From contig WTXI01000013.1 of NCBI GenBank assembly GCA_022376515.1, positions 372,001-436,000 on the forward strand: 64,000 nt of DNA, read 5' to 3'. The position numbers were made by a program, and so were the translations under genes. Numbering within the stretch: the first letter of the stretch is position 1; each line of letters opens with the position of its first letter. The notes under the pieces are model-generated. The model was not told where the DNA came from and made no database searches. It saw only the letters and a program-made list of their open reading frames with translations. Of the stretch, positions 37,659-48,445 are shown piece after piece. This stretch comes from Lactifluus volemus. Lineage: Eukaryota > Basidiomycota > Agaricomycetes > Russulales > Russulaceae.

Positions 37659-38667
37659 ATGCCTGTCTTTACTCGTTGGGGGCCTGATTCACTCCGGAAC
37701 CGGGATAGATCACATTCTTTCGGCGGCCAGCCTAGCGTATCCAAGGAGCACTCGCAGACCAATGGGGTTCGTAGGCCATCCTGGCGGAAGCTCAGCTCAA
37801 GAGCACGCAGCATTCTCTCCATCCACCTCAACCTACCCAATCCCGTCTATCAGCAGCAGCCACAGCAGCAGCAGCAGCGCAGCAAACGCAAAAGCCTGAA
37901 CCGGCCCGCTCGTCCAACGAGCGATGTATCTTTCGTGTCCTCACAGACCGGCGCGATGCTGCTGCGCCGGATGTCCGAGGCCCCGACTTTGGCTGGTCAG
38001 GCGCAGAGAAGGCTGTATACGAGAACCCATCTAGGCACCATCACAGAGCGGCAGCTTCCACCACTTCCCTCAGCCATCACCTCATCCGGGGATATCAAAG
38101 GGACGAGTCAAAAAGCGCCGCTGATGGGGAACCCGATTTCACGAGCTACTAGAAATGATGTCGGCTGTGGCGGCCGCGGTCACGGCCGCAGTCACAGTGG
38201 ATCCGAAGTGGAAGTGGGTCTTCCGATGCGTGTCCTGGCCCTGGAAAGGGCGACCTGGGACAGGGAAAGATTTAATGGGGGCGGGGAAGACGGGGACGCT
38301 CGGCGAGCGTGGGAGGCTATGAAGAGACGCGTTTTGTACATCGAGGAACATGGCTCGCTGCCAGAAGATGAGGAAGACGACGACGACGACGACGACAAAG
38401 ATGTTATGCAACACGACGCGGAGCGAGCATCGCGAGAGCGTCGTGCACGACGAAGGAAATATTGGGCGGAAAAAACGATCAGGGGGAAGGCGCGGGAGGA
38501 TGTGGCGGCTGCGAAGAAGAAGCGGCGGTACGGAGGGTGCTGGACGTGTGAAGACGGTGTTCTGATGCGACTTGTAAGCCCTTGATTTTCCATTCCCAGA
38601 AGCAGAAAGTTGACATATTGTGTCTTTACAGCATGCCCGTCGTTCTGAGTGCCCGTCACGTTTTTGA
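37659..38667 (+). CDS. Basic low-complexity protein with poly-Q and poly-D tracts
   Basis: Exons 37659-38573 and 38632-38667 sum to 951 nt, 316 aa. It is a Ser/Arg-rich, mostly disordered protein. A glutamine-rich run is encoded by CAG repeats near 37850-37880. An acidic run of Glu and Asp (EDEEDDDDDDDK) is encoded by GAC repeats near 38370-38400. A lysine/arginine-rich segment follows, and the ending GCWTCEDGVLMRL has CxxC spacing, spliced to HARRSECPSRF. I do not recognise a family. Coding is supported by the long open frame, in-phase splicing and a conserved-looking C-terminus; the tracts could vary between strains. Confidence 0.6.
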
Positions 38668-39214
38668 GGGTTCCGACTCGGAGCAACAGCGACGACGGGG
38701 GTGATTAATTAGTCCTATTCGGTGAGAAAAGGGCATGGATCACAGGATTATCATCGTTGCCAGGGCACATGGGACTTGTTTATGATTGCCTTGCTGGAAG
38801 CTTCCTACCAGCTCAAGCGGTTGGCGCGCAGCGCCTGGGAACATCATGATTGAAAGGCAAGGGCAGTACTACGTTTGCGCACGTGATTCATGATACCGGA
38901 TTCGCTGTATAAACACACTTGTACTTTTAGCATTTACAGACGATTTCAGGGTATTTGTATTTCATTTCTTTGGGAAAGAAATGATGGCTTTCCATTGTTC
39001 GAGCTTAAAGATGGAAGAGGAAATAAATTATTGCAGTTAGATCTCCTGACCTTTAACTAATTAGGGGCAGGCACCAAGAAGAGTGGGTGGGAATCCACGC
39101 GAACTTCAAAGATCCACGCGGCAGCGCAGAAATGATTGGGCCATGTCCTTCGTGCTAACTAAATTTCTCCATCTTCGTTGCCAGGAGAAACGGAAGTGTC
39201 GTTCGACTTGATTT
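38668..39214. other. Convergent intergenic region
   Basis: About 550 bp between the stop of the poly-Q/poly-D gene and the stop of the first acetyl-CoA transporter gene. It must contain both 3' ends. No gene or repeat seen. Confidence 0.5.
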
Positions 39215-41557
39215 TCATATGGCGATCCGCCACTTGGTCAAAGGTAAGACTACATGGGTGTATGAGTTTTGGTCGACGGGCGCTACATGCGAACACACCT
39301 TGTAGCTTTCGCGCAGTGGGAACAATGTATGCCACGAGGACGACAAGTCCAACCGAGATACATATGGCGGTTGTGATATAATAGCCGTCACGCTCCATGG
39401 CGCATGTCCCGCCAGCAGCGGAACACTGGGTTTTTCCCTGCTCAGAAACACACTCTACGCCTATGGGACACTGTCATCTAGTCAAAATTCAGGACCCACG
39501 TGGTATAGACAAACCTTTGGCCGCCAAGGAGTTGCTGGCGTCATCTACTTCGCAAGTGGCAATGGTGAAAAGGTCTATCGCTATGTGGGACGTCAGGTGA
39601 TTACAGTTTATCACAAGGATTTGAGTACCTCGCAATACAAAGAATTTAGGCCAGGTATGCCCGAGGTTAATAAAAGTATTGAGAAGCTATACCATAGTTT
39701 AGTGCTGAACCTGCGCAGAGACCATCAGAGATACACACGGTAATGTATGTCCCACCAATTACAGGGTCAGACACTCTAGCATGAAACGCGCCGATGCAGA
39801 CAAATTGTGTCGTACTGAAGATAGAATCAGATTTGAATAGCATAAACGTCTTTGACAATAAACTGACCTTGTCATCTCTCCGAGACTTCGGAACAAAATT
39901 ATAAATGCAAAAAAGCCCGCCGTTATTGGGGGAGGAGGAAAAAACCACAGAATAACAGCCGCAAGGAATGTAAACGTGATACGGGGCCAATTGGCCCAGA
40001 TCCACGGCCGCAGCGGGCGATCTCCGCGCGACCAACGCGCGATGAAATAACCTCCTACGACTTGAATGGGAAAGTCAAGCAAGGCTGCCATCGCGAAATC
40101 CTCTTTTCTGAGGCCCTTTTCAACCATCTTAAGAGACGTTGCGGCGTCATGTGCGGCGAAGCCAATTTTGGCGGTGAGATGAATGATGAGAAATGATCTG
40201 ACACCTATTATGACACACTCGGGGGTCAGCACAACTCCAGGCGTCATTGATGAAAAGAGTAACTTTTCAGCTTTGAGACGCTCCAAATGGACTTGTAGAC
40301 GGCTATGATGCTAGTCTCGTCCTTCGAGAGGTCCTCCTTGCGCTAGGAGGAAACCGTTGGCCTGACGCACCCCGCGAAAACATCGCAAAACCTCACCTCT
40401 TTTTGTACAAAGATCAACCACAACGTAACGCCAAAGCAAACGATGCTCCAGAATCTGAAGTATATCCAAGCGTCACAACTGGCGTGCCCCATCTCGCGCT
40501 GTGATGTGTGATTTCAACAGACCATACATGCAATCTGCGGGAGACGAGCATACCTGAAATCTTCGCTATTCAAGGCGAGGAAGACGGTGAACGACATAAG
40601 CCATCCTGTGGTTAGGCCGACAGTTTGACACATCGAAGCGTAAGACAAATTTTCTCGCGATAACAGGGTGAGCGACCATCCTGCATTCAAGTTCTTGAGC
40701 GCCAACGCCGACGAATAGTTTGACCATGAACTTACCGTCCACAGCAATGTCTAGTGGCAGAGAATTTCAAATCGTAGGTAACGTGGATTTCGGAATATGA
40801 TCCTCACCTTGCGTGGCCGCAATGACGACGAGCAATGTGAAAAGCAGGGTCAACGCGTAGATGTGGTCTACCGCCTGTCAGCGGCAAGGTCAGCGAACAG
40901 GCGGCCACCTGTCGATCACACACAGTCTCGAGAACGGACGAACATTGTCATGTACGCTTGGGCGTTGAAGGACATCCAAAACATTAGCGAACCCAAGATG
41001 GTCTGCATGGGGATGATCCATGACCGGCGGCGCCCGAGGGAGGGGAAGAACCACGAGTCGACGATTGGGGACCAGAGAAGCTTGACGGAGTATGGATAGC
41101 TAGATAACGTGAATATGGCGATCTTTGAATAAGAAAGGCGCTCTCGTAGGAGAAATGGCAACGTGTCTGACAATCAAAGAAGTCAGAGAACACTTTTACC
41201 CATGCGGGATACATGTCGGACTGCGCGCACCCAGAGCCATGCCGAGCTAAACAACCGCCACCACCAAAAACAGAAGCTGGGTTGAGCAAGTCTCTAGATA
41301 ACGGATAAGGCTACGCACAGGAACGCCTTGGATCAAGTCTAGAAGTGAAAATAACATGCAAATTGCGGTGTCAGGCTGTCAGCGAAAAAAAAAAGCCAAC
41401 GAAACGCACAGAGGACGATCAAGAGCGTCATTGCCTTCTTGTCCTCCCTCGTGAGCGGCGCCTTGATCATCTTCCCATTTCCATCATCCAATGACTCCTC
41501 CGAGGAGTCGTCTCGTTCTTCCTCTGATGCGTGCTCCGCACCTGCGAGGAGCCCCAT
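39215..41557 (-). CDS. Acetyl-CoA transporter (AT-1/SLC33A1 family), copy 1
   Basis: Multi-pass ER membrane protein of the major-facilitator-like AT-1 family, which imports acetyl-CoA into the ER lumen. The start at 41557 gives an acidic cytosolic leader, then LTREDKKAMTLLIVL. Small exons join into LIQGVP and LPFLLRERLSYSKIAIFTL. Further blocks are SYPYSVKLLWSPIVDSWFF, GRRRSWIIPMQTILGS, GWSLTLLSRENLSYASMCQT and AKIGFAAHDAATSLKMVEKG. HARVSDPVIGGTY and TIATCEV follow, and the C-terminus ends KLQ, an intron, and LPLTKWRIAI. About ten introns of 45-70 nt are needed. All family blocks are present and I saw no break. It is paralogous to the gene at 51099-53575, which lies in the same orientation. 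Confidence 0.88.
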
Positions 41558-42087
41558 TTCTACTTCCTCTTCCGGGCTCGTCGCTACATCATGTCCATTT
41601 ACGCTCCCGTGCTGAGCCGCACTTCGTAAATGATGTAGGTCCTCCAGTGGGAAAGCTTTGAACTTTTGGGAACAAGACGAAGTCGTTTGATGGCGATTGG
41701 GTCGTGGTGGCTGCCTGGCAAGCGACTAACGCTCTAACGAAGGAAAAGAAAGGACAGTTGCCCGTTCTGGCACTCTGATGCGTTCGGTTACCAACGACGT
41801 TAATTCGTGACTAACTACATTACGGTATCATTTGCATGGGTTTCAACTCATGATCTCTTCATCTTCATTGCTGTGTATATATTCATTCTCCAAGGCAAAA
41901 TCCATTCTTATTATGCCAACACCCATTTCTCGGACATTGCCGAAGCCCAAAGTCAAATTGGGAAACGATAACTGTGATTCCACCTCCTCTGCCCTCTGAT
42001 GACACTGATCTTGTGTAATCTCAAAAACCAAAACCAACATTTTGCGCTGTATGAGGGTTGCACGATAGGATTGAGCAAGTGCGCAAG
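41558..42087. other. Intergenic region
   Basis: Upstream region of transporter copy 1 up to the edge of repeat unit C. No gene seen; the small minus-strand frame at 41843-42127 overlaps the repeat edge and is not convincing. Confidence 0.45.
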
Positions 42088-42344
42088 AACAAATGAACGA
42101 GAACTTTGATTCTGAGAAGATTAGCATTCAGAGATGATCGATGCATCGATGACCGTGAGTACGCGTGAGTGACCAGCCTTGAAAATTTCCGGGCTGGTCC
42201 CAATCTAAGTTTTAGTTGCTTGCGGTCCAGCGTACTCTTCACTTGGCAGTTTGGATTACCTTGGAGAACCATCTCGGTCCTTTCAGAAAACTCTCCCGGA
42301 GAGGATATCCTAATTACGCAGATTTCCTGTGCGCCATGTATATC

Positions 42345-42720
42345 CCTTAGCCCTGTGACCGAACACTTGGACCACCCGTGGTACTTCGTTTGGTACCGCA
42401 TCTCAAATGCATGGAGGTGATTTTAGAAGGCTCAGACGTGTGGTCAATTCTGTGTACATTGATAGAGGTGCCAGGCCACAAACATGGCCAACCACGTTGC
42501 ATCGAAATACTTTGGGAAAGCGCACAGAACTTAAGGAGGTCATGAGTTGTGAGAATCAGAAGCAGCTCAGCTAACGGCTCGTTACTCAAGGAGCTGAATA
42601 CTGTTGTTGAGTGGCTAGGTCTCCCCAACTTGCCAAAGCCAGAGTTGTTGTCGCCAGACCCGGAACTACCTTTGGTTGGCGAGCTGACATTGAAACGTGA
42701 CTACCCCCTAGTCATATGCC
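42345..42720 (+). pseudogene. Remnant of a DUF6535-type gene tail (unit C)
   Basis: The plus strand reads ELNTVVEWLGLPNLPKPEL and SPDPELPLVG near 42590-42685, preceded in other frames by the MEV and EVPG blocks. This is the same C-terminal segment seen in the relics of units A and B and in the complete gene at 15209-18447. It stops about 50 bp before the start codon of RHS copy C. Confidence 0.7.
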
Positions 42721-42769
42721 CTTAATGTGACATCACATAGGCCGCAGTTGAATGTTCTGTACCATTATC

Positions 42770-44649
42770 ATGTCAACTGGCGCCGTTTCTACTTTTGGTC
42801 CATCTGAATCATCATTTGCCTCTGTTGTCGATGTTCCAAAAATGTTGAAACCTTGGCAGAAGCTCAGTGATGACAAAATGTTGGCTCAGTTGCATAAGAA
42901 GTATTGGGGAACCCCTCTCCAACTGGAAGAAGCAAGGTCCGTCAAGCACGAGCCAACTTCCGATTGCCAGTGCATGAACAAGAGCTCAAAATGTTATGCC
43001 GACGAGAGCGAAGATGCAGACATCGTACCAGGTTGTTTTGTCCTTCGCTTCGAGGACAGGCTGAGATTCATGGAATATAGAAGCATCTGGATTCGTGTGA
43101 GTGCATCCCTCTGATGAAATTACCATAGTCCTCAGGAAGCTGGTAGGCTGAATACATCCGAATTTACAATTTCGTCGAGAAATTGTATGCAAAGGATAAG
43201 AATTCAAAGTATCCAGTTGTAATCCTAGGAAAACCAGGCGTTGGTGAGCCGCTTCACGTTGCAGCCATTTGAGCTCAGGCTACTATTACTAGTAACCCTT
43301 TACACAGGGAAGACTTACTGGCTTTTTTATACCTTGCGCAGGTGCCTCGCCGAAAAGAGGCCAATCATCTGGATGCATGAAAGGGACCTGTTCCTGTTCG
43401 TGGACGAGGGCACTTTTTTAGTGCCTGATGATTTCCGACGCTGTGCCCCTGAGACATTTGTTTGGACTTTGATCGATTCAGAAGAGTGTCCATCTGGCAT
43501 CCCACTAAAGCTCGTATCTTCTGGCATGCCTCTGTTCATTATATATGCTACAACTTCCTGCAGCGAGAATTGGCTGCACGTGCATGCAAATTTTGATGAT
43601 AGACGTATCACCATGAATCCATGGACACGAGAGGAGATCCACCAAGCGTAAGTTGCACCTTGTGTTGAACATCCGCAATCTCACACTTCCGACTCCTTAG
43701 CGCATTGTTGCAACTGCCCAGCCCCAACTGGAAGATCATTGATGATGCATATCACCAGCTCGGCCCCATTCCTCGCCTCTGCATTCAGAAGGCATCTGAC
43801 CCTGTTGAATTGGACTCGTATTTGACCTCTGTGGAAACTAAATTGAAGTACATGACGCTGCGGAGCCCAAAAGATGTCAATCTGATGATGGCAGTGTTGA
43901 CTTCTATGAACAAAATGTCACTCGAGTTATGGCTGGTGAATTCTATGGTCATGCTAAGTGACATCGCTTCCGTCCTTTCCATAATGTCCGTCACCTACTA
44001 TATGCAAAATCGACTTGCCATCGCACTGCAAAAATACGACACCCACGAACAAATTGAATTGTATGAGGATCAGGCTAGTGCTGCTGCCACTACCCTCCGA
44101 GCCTTTGGCAGGGGAATGATCAGCGGTATATTCCAAGCAATTTGCCACCGGCATTTTCAACACCAGATTTCTATTGAATGTGTCCCGATGGTTCGATCAG
44201 ACGAGGATAGTGCAAGGTGCAAATCCCAATGGCACTCAAGTCATCGACCTTTTCAGCACGACAAACTGGAGGAAACACGCCTGGCCGCTTTGGGCAACAC
44301 GTTTACCCTGGCGGCGCACCCCTCTCGCACCTGCGAGTACAGTGAGGACGAACTTTGGGACCTCGATTTCCGACCGGATATCTACTACATGGCAGATTCC
44401 CAGAACCAAGTAGCCATTGATTCATTCATTTGGCACGATGGCCACCTATATGTCTTTCAATTCACGGCTTGCCAGCGACATAGTATTCATGAAGGGCTCC
44501 TGCAGCGGCTCGCACAGTATAGTCCTCCACATTTCTCATGCCGGTTGGTTCTTGTTATTCCAGATGAGTTTGATGAGGTGGTATGCCCGTCTCTACAGAG
44601 TTCCGAGCTCCAAGCCCTCATGCTGTTCTCATCCAAAGTCAAAGTATAG
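42770..44649 (+). CDS. RHS/Crinkler-like P-loop ATPase with nuclease-like C-terminus, copy C
   Basis: Exons 42770-43096, 43147-43243, 43308-43647 and 43701-44649 sum to 1713 nt, 570 aa, all open. The Walker A loop is GKPGVGKT, again split by an intron inside the motif. DEGTFLVP, LPSPNWK and LGPIPRLCI follow, then the C-terminal VAIDSF and YVFQFT strands. The frame ends SSKVKV, shorter than copies A and B. The middle region (about residues 270-340) is the most diverged between copies, while the C-terminal 200 residues are nearly the same, suggesting constraint or gene conversion there. Likely role as for copies A and B: a nuclear effector- or selfish-type P-loop protein, inferred from family features only. 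Confidence 0.75.
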
Positions 44650-44995
44650 TATTCAATGGCAGAATAAATGAGGAGTTCTTCGTTCCTTTTCACGATAGCA
44701 CTCATGCAGTTGCAAATTTCTCTTTTGTACAAAATAAGGCTTCTGTCCTACTTGTATTACCACTGGCCAAATTGAGAGTTGAGAAGAATCAAACTTTGAA
44801 GTACTTCAGTGGTTGATTCTCTGCACCACTCGCACTCGCGCACTGGGAGTCCGATTTCTCCCTCGCCCATTCTCACTTCCGTGAACTCTTTTGATCCTCG
44901 ACTCTGCATGTTTTTCAAATGAGAGAGAGCCTTAATCTCAGATTCGGAGAAGATCAGCGATCCACGACGTGAGTCAAGGTGACCAGTGTTGTAAT

Positions 44996-45447
44996 ATCGA
45001 TTACGGCGGTCGCGATCTCGATTCCGACCGCGCCACCGACCCCATCGATCAACCGCGACACGAACGCGCCGATACCGACCACGAGAACGACGCATCAATC
45101 GCGTGAATTTTCGATTAGGGCATGTTTCGTTTCGATCTTGTTGTGTGGACTATCTGATCAGTTTGTTAATTTTCCGGGGCTCGTTTTTGTACGATACAAG
45201 CGAGCGTATGCATCATAGCATCGCTCATCGTTCTCCACTTTCCCCCACTCATCGTCATTTCTTTTCGAAAACGAGCGCAGCCGCGCGCATCACCCTCAAT
45301 AGGGTATTTTTCCTCTTTTCTCGTGATATAATTCTCCACTCGATTTTTCGAGTGCTTTTTGCGTTTTGCTTATTTCAAGCTTGTGATTATGTCTATCCAC
45401 CTTTCCTCTTCAAAATAAGTACAAAACAAAATAGCTAACTTGTATTA
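44996..45447. other. Spacer between unit C and the transposon
   Basis: It begins with about 115 bp rich in CGA/CGG-type triplets (44985-45115) that would read arginine-rich on the minus strand, then ordinary A/T-rich DNA up to the TA at 45446-45447 that flanks the transposon. No gene supported. Confidence 0.45.
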
Positions 45448-45515
45448 CAGCCACTTTCATAAATATGCGGAATCAAATAAATTTTTTTTGGTAGGACCCC
45501 GAAACAGTCTCAGCC
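45448..45515 (+). repeat. Left terminal inverted repeat of the mariner-type element
   Basis: 68 bp matching the reverse complement of 48378-48445 with three differences (A/G, A/T and C/A, at about positions 28, 59 and 64 from the end). It includes an eight-base T-run. The terminal trinucleotide is CAG. Confidence 0.88.
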
Positions 45516-45564
45516 ACAGAGTGCGTCACGGTATCTCCCTGTCTTTGCTCTCTCCATCTGCGTC

Positions 45565-47154
45565 ATGTCTGTCCCCCCGGATGATCTCCCTGAAACCTTC
45601 GAAACTAGATTCGTTGCTCAGTTTACTATCTACTCGACAACAAAGGGTGGAAAAGGTAAATCGAAAGAGCTCAAAACCATGAAAAATAAAGAACTCGACT
45701 TCAAACTCACCGCTGATAACTACATCGAGTTTCTTGAGACTATCCTAAGCAAGCATTCACAGGACAAGTACAAAGTCACAGAGCGGAGGCCATATGCATT
45801 CAAGTATCTTTATCCACCTTCAAAAGCGTATGTGATTGTTTGTCTTTCCGCTGCATTGCTCACATCCTGTCACAAGTGCCGCAAATGCTGTAGATGTAGA
45901 CGCGAAATCAGACTGGACCGATATGTACAAGGACTTGGCGAGTGCACAGCCCAGAAAGGTCAAAATCTTAGTGGATATGAAGGTGGTCAAGCAGTCTTGT
46001 CGCCTCAACGTAGGTTTTTATTTGTCTTACAATTATGCATGGATCTAACAACTTATTATTCAGCACAACAGGAGTGACAGGAACAGCGATGATGATGGTG
46101 ACGACAATCACGAAGAGGATGATGAGGTTCGTTTACTGGCTTTTCTCCTTCGCAGTCGCTGAGATGGGACAACGCACAGGCCGATTTTGGTGGAGATGGC
46201 ATCACCGAACTTGAGGGCCAGCTTGCTCGGTTCCGCATACTCCTGGAGAAGAAGTGGGGCCATGACCATGACAACTCATGCACCTACTTCCCATCCGACG
46301 CGAGTTATTCACTTCCACTCACCCCATACATGTTGAAGGAATGGGCTCGTGCTCTGGTACATGAATTCTTCGCCTGCATGATTCCTGTCACTAACTGTTG
46401 TAACCAATTCTTTTAGTATGATGGCGCTGACTTAGTCTCGATTTCCGTTCCGCCAAATACCGTCGCGTTCGATCCAAACAAACATGCCGCTGTTCTGAAT
46501 CCAGTAGGTCGATCCCACACCAGGACTATCGTAACACAGACACCTGTGGCTGTACCCCAGATTGATCAGTTCTCAACCATTGTGTCGCTTGTCAAAGACA
46601 TTAGAGTTATCTTGACTCCTACTCCTCGGACTCCACCCCGCAGTGCGCAGCCTAACCCTAACCCCACCATTGGACGGTCACCAGTGCTACTATCTCCGTC
46701 GCAGCTTACCCGATTCCTTTCTCATGCAAAAACCCATCTTGGTGTTCCTGATGCCTTAGTGTACGAATCAACACTCCGTCATAAACATTATGGCCCGGAC
46801 ATCTTACATAAAGTTCAAGACTCAGCCCTCGAGGAGCTTGGTATTCAGCCTGGTGATGTTATACGTCTCAAGGAAGGGGCAGTTACCTGGTGGAATAGTC
46901 CTGATGTGAAGCGAAAGAGGGGCAATGAGGAAGTGCCAGACGCACCACCTGCAAAGCGTTTGGTTGCATACGAGAGGAGGTTTGATGATGGAGGCGGAAA
47001 CCGATTTTGGGGACCTCCTATGGTCGAAGGTGACGCGTTCGATGCCCCGGATGCCCCGGGAGAGAAAATGTGGTTCAAGTGCGAGGCTCGCGACGCCTGG
47101 TTTCCCATACCCCAAGGTTATATTGTCGTTCAAGGTGATGGTGATGTGAACTGA
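45565..47154 (+). CDS. Cargo gene inside the transposon; protein of unknown function with SAM-like region
   Basis: Exons 45565-45827, 45877-46009, 46064-46126, 46180-46356 and 46417-47154 sum to 1374 nt, 457 aa, with no internal stop. An N-terminal domain begins VPPDDLPETFETRFVAQFTI and includes RRPYAFKYLYPPSKA and WTDMYKDLASAQPRKVKIL. An acidic linker (DDDGDDNHEEDDE) follows, then a Pro/Thr-rich stretch. A helical region near residues 340-400 (RFLSHAKTHLGVP, LGIQPGDVIRLKEGA) resembles a SAM-like protein-interaction fold, and the tail is KRKRG. I recall related uncharacterised Agaricomycete proteins in many copies, but no function. It could be an accessory transposition protein or captured host DNA. 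The third intron is chosen as 53 nt (ending at 46179); a 29-nt alternative would also stay in frame. Confidence 0.75.
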
Positions 47155-47279
47155 TTGCAATCTCCGAGTCGTCTTCCTTATGCATGTTTCATATCATCAA
47201 TGTATATACATTTTACAGTCCCACAACATCCATATCAAAGATCTTTACAAACAACATAGTAATTACAATACTAGACAGT

Positions 47280-48343
47280 CTAGACTATATAGCCGGATGC
47301 CTTGAAATACCCAGTCGCTTTTGCGGGCGTGATGTTATGACATGCTCGATCTATGACGCTCAGGGACTTATCTTGCCAGTTCCGCCGCAGAAATGCTTTG
47401 ATGGATGAGAAGGCTTGCTCGATCGGATTATAATCGGGAGAATACGGAGGCAAAAAGATGAGCTTGCATTCTGGAAAGCACAGGTGAGTATTCGCCCGAG
47501 CACGCTCAAGAAGATGGGCATACGGGCTTCATCTTCAACAAGCTGTCTAATCTCCTCCGAGTGATGAATGCGACAATTGTCCAGAATCAGAACGCTATGA
47601 GGCCCAGGGTAGGGGTTGGCGAGGGGTATCTATGGGAATGTCAACTAGAGACAACAAATTGAAGGGAACAAACTTACTACCAGCTCACGCAGGAACTCGA
47701 CAAACCTCTCACTCGTCACTGATCCTTCGATGATATCATGTGCAATGATACCATCTAATGTAAGGATTGGGAGAATGGAGAACCTCTTCCCTCGAACAAA
47801 GCACTTTCGTTGCACACATCGGGTTCCCTGGCGGGACCAGCCCTTGCGCCTGTTGGGTGTCTGTTCATCTTTTGAGGCTTCATCACCGAACATCAACATG
47901 TTCGGATCTGTCACAAGGTCTGCGATGCGATTCATAAAAACGGCACGATGACGCTCGTTGCGCTCTAAGGCTTTTCCTGAAATGTCCTTGTGCGTGAAGT
48001 GAAGTTGGCGAAGCGTGCGAGTCAACGTAGGAATGGAGACCTTGACCCCACGGCGCTGGAGTAGCTGTTGTTGTACTTCGTCCAAGTACACGGTGTGCTG
48101 CTGATCGAGTAAAGCACGAATGAATAACAAGTCTATGGATGAGAGATTTCGACGGCGCTGGTGTTTCTGAGCATGAATATTGTGAGTCACACCGTATGAA
48201 CGATGCAGTTGAAGGGTGGAATAGACTAGAGTTTTCTTTATGTTGAGGATGGCACAAATCTTCCTGACAGGAAAGCCATGCTCGTAGTGAAGGGCTGGGA
48301 TACGAGCTTTCAGGTCTCGTGAAACATGAGGGGCCATGTTCAA
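47280..48343 (-). pseudogene. IS630/Tc1/mariner DDE transposase, frameshifted
   Basis: Exon 1 (48343-47678) has an N-terminal helix-turn-helix (HYEHGFPVRKICAILNIKKT), a second basic DNA-binding part and the first catalytic Asp in MFGDEASKDE. A 49-nt intron leads to exon 2 (47629-47280) with the second Asp in LILDNCRIHH. The third acidic residue comes in FLPPYSPDYNPIEQAF, which matches the DDE_3 pattern. Exon 2 is 350 nt, one short of a codon multiple. The frame changes between VEDEAR and AHLLERARANTHL at about 47518-47522, consistent with a single-base deletion. All three catalytic acidic residues remain, so restoration elsewhere in the genome is likely. It would act on the terminal repeats at 45448 and 48445. 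Confidence 0.85.
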
Positions 48344-48377
48344 GTGTAAGTCACAGTTACGCGTTGAGACAGCTTCA

Positions 48378-48445
48378 GGCTTAGACAGTTTCGGGGTCCT
48401 ACCAAAAAAAATTTATTCGATTCCGCATATTTATGAAAGTGGCTG
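48378..48445 (-). repeat. Right terminal inverted repeat of the mariner-type element
   Basis: Mirror of the left repeat, flanked on its outer side by the TA at 48446-48447. It begins 34 bp beyond the transposase start codon, so the transposase promoter probably lies within or just inside this repeat. Confidence 0.88.

Larger units (their letters stand above)
42088..44995 (+). repeat. Segmental repeat unit C (inverted relative to A and B)
   Basis: Sequence from about 42088 to 44995 matches units A and B in reverse orientation: a DUF6535-type tail relic first, then an intact RHS/Crinkler-like gene, then about 350 bp of the shared 3' flank. Homology stops near 44995, before the F-box-like part found in A and B. 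Divergence from A and B is visibly larger than between A and B. Confidence 0.75.
45448..48445. mobile_element. Tc1/mariner-type DNA transposon carrying an extra gene
   Basis: The ends are 5'-CAGCCACTTTCATAAATATG and its inverted copy, each flanked by TA (45446-45447 and 48446-48447), the target duplication of the IS630/Tc1/mariner superfamily. Terminal inverted repeats are 68 bp with three mismatches. Total length is 2998 bp. The element contains a minus-strand DDE transposase (47280-48343) and a convergent plus-strand five-exon gene (45565-47154) with no resemblance to a transposase; their stops are about 125 bp apart. Mariner-type elements usually carry only the transposase. The transposase has one frameshift, so this copy may now be immobile on its own. 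The near-identical inverted repeats suggest recent insertion. Confidence 0.88.

Noticed and set aside
38139..38686. Minus-strand open frames opposite the poly-Q/poly-D gene
   Set aside because: They are the antisense of a GAC repeat (poly-Ser or poly-Val) and of a well-spliced plus-strand gene.
44757..45098. Arginine-rich minus-strand open frame
   Set aside because: It crosses the edge of repeat unit C and depends on a compositionally biased patch. No start context or homologous frame exists in units A and B.
46127..46155. A 29-nt intron in the transposon cargo gene
   Set aside because: Too short for the introns in this window. A 53-nt intron ending at 46179 keeps the same frame and is preferred.
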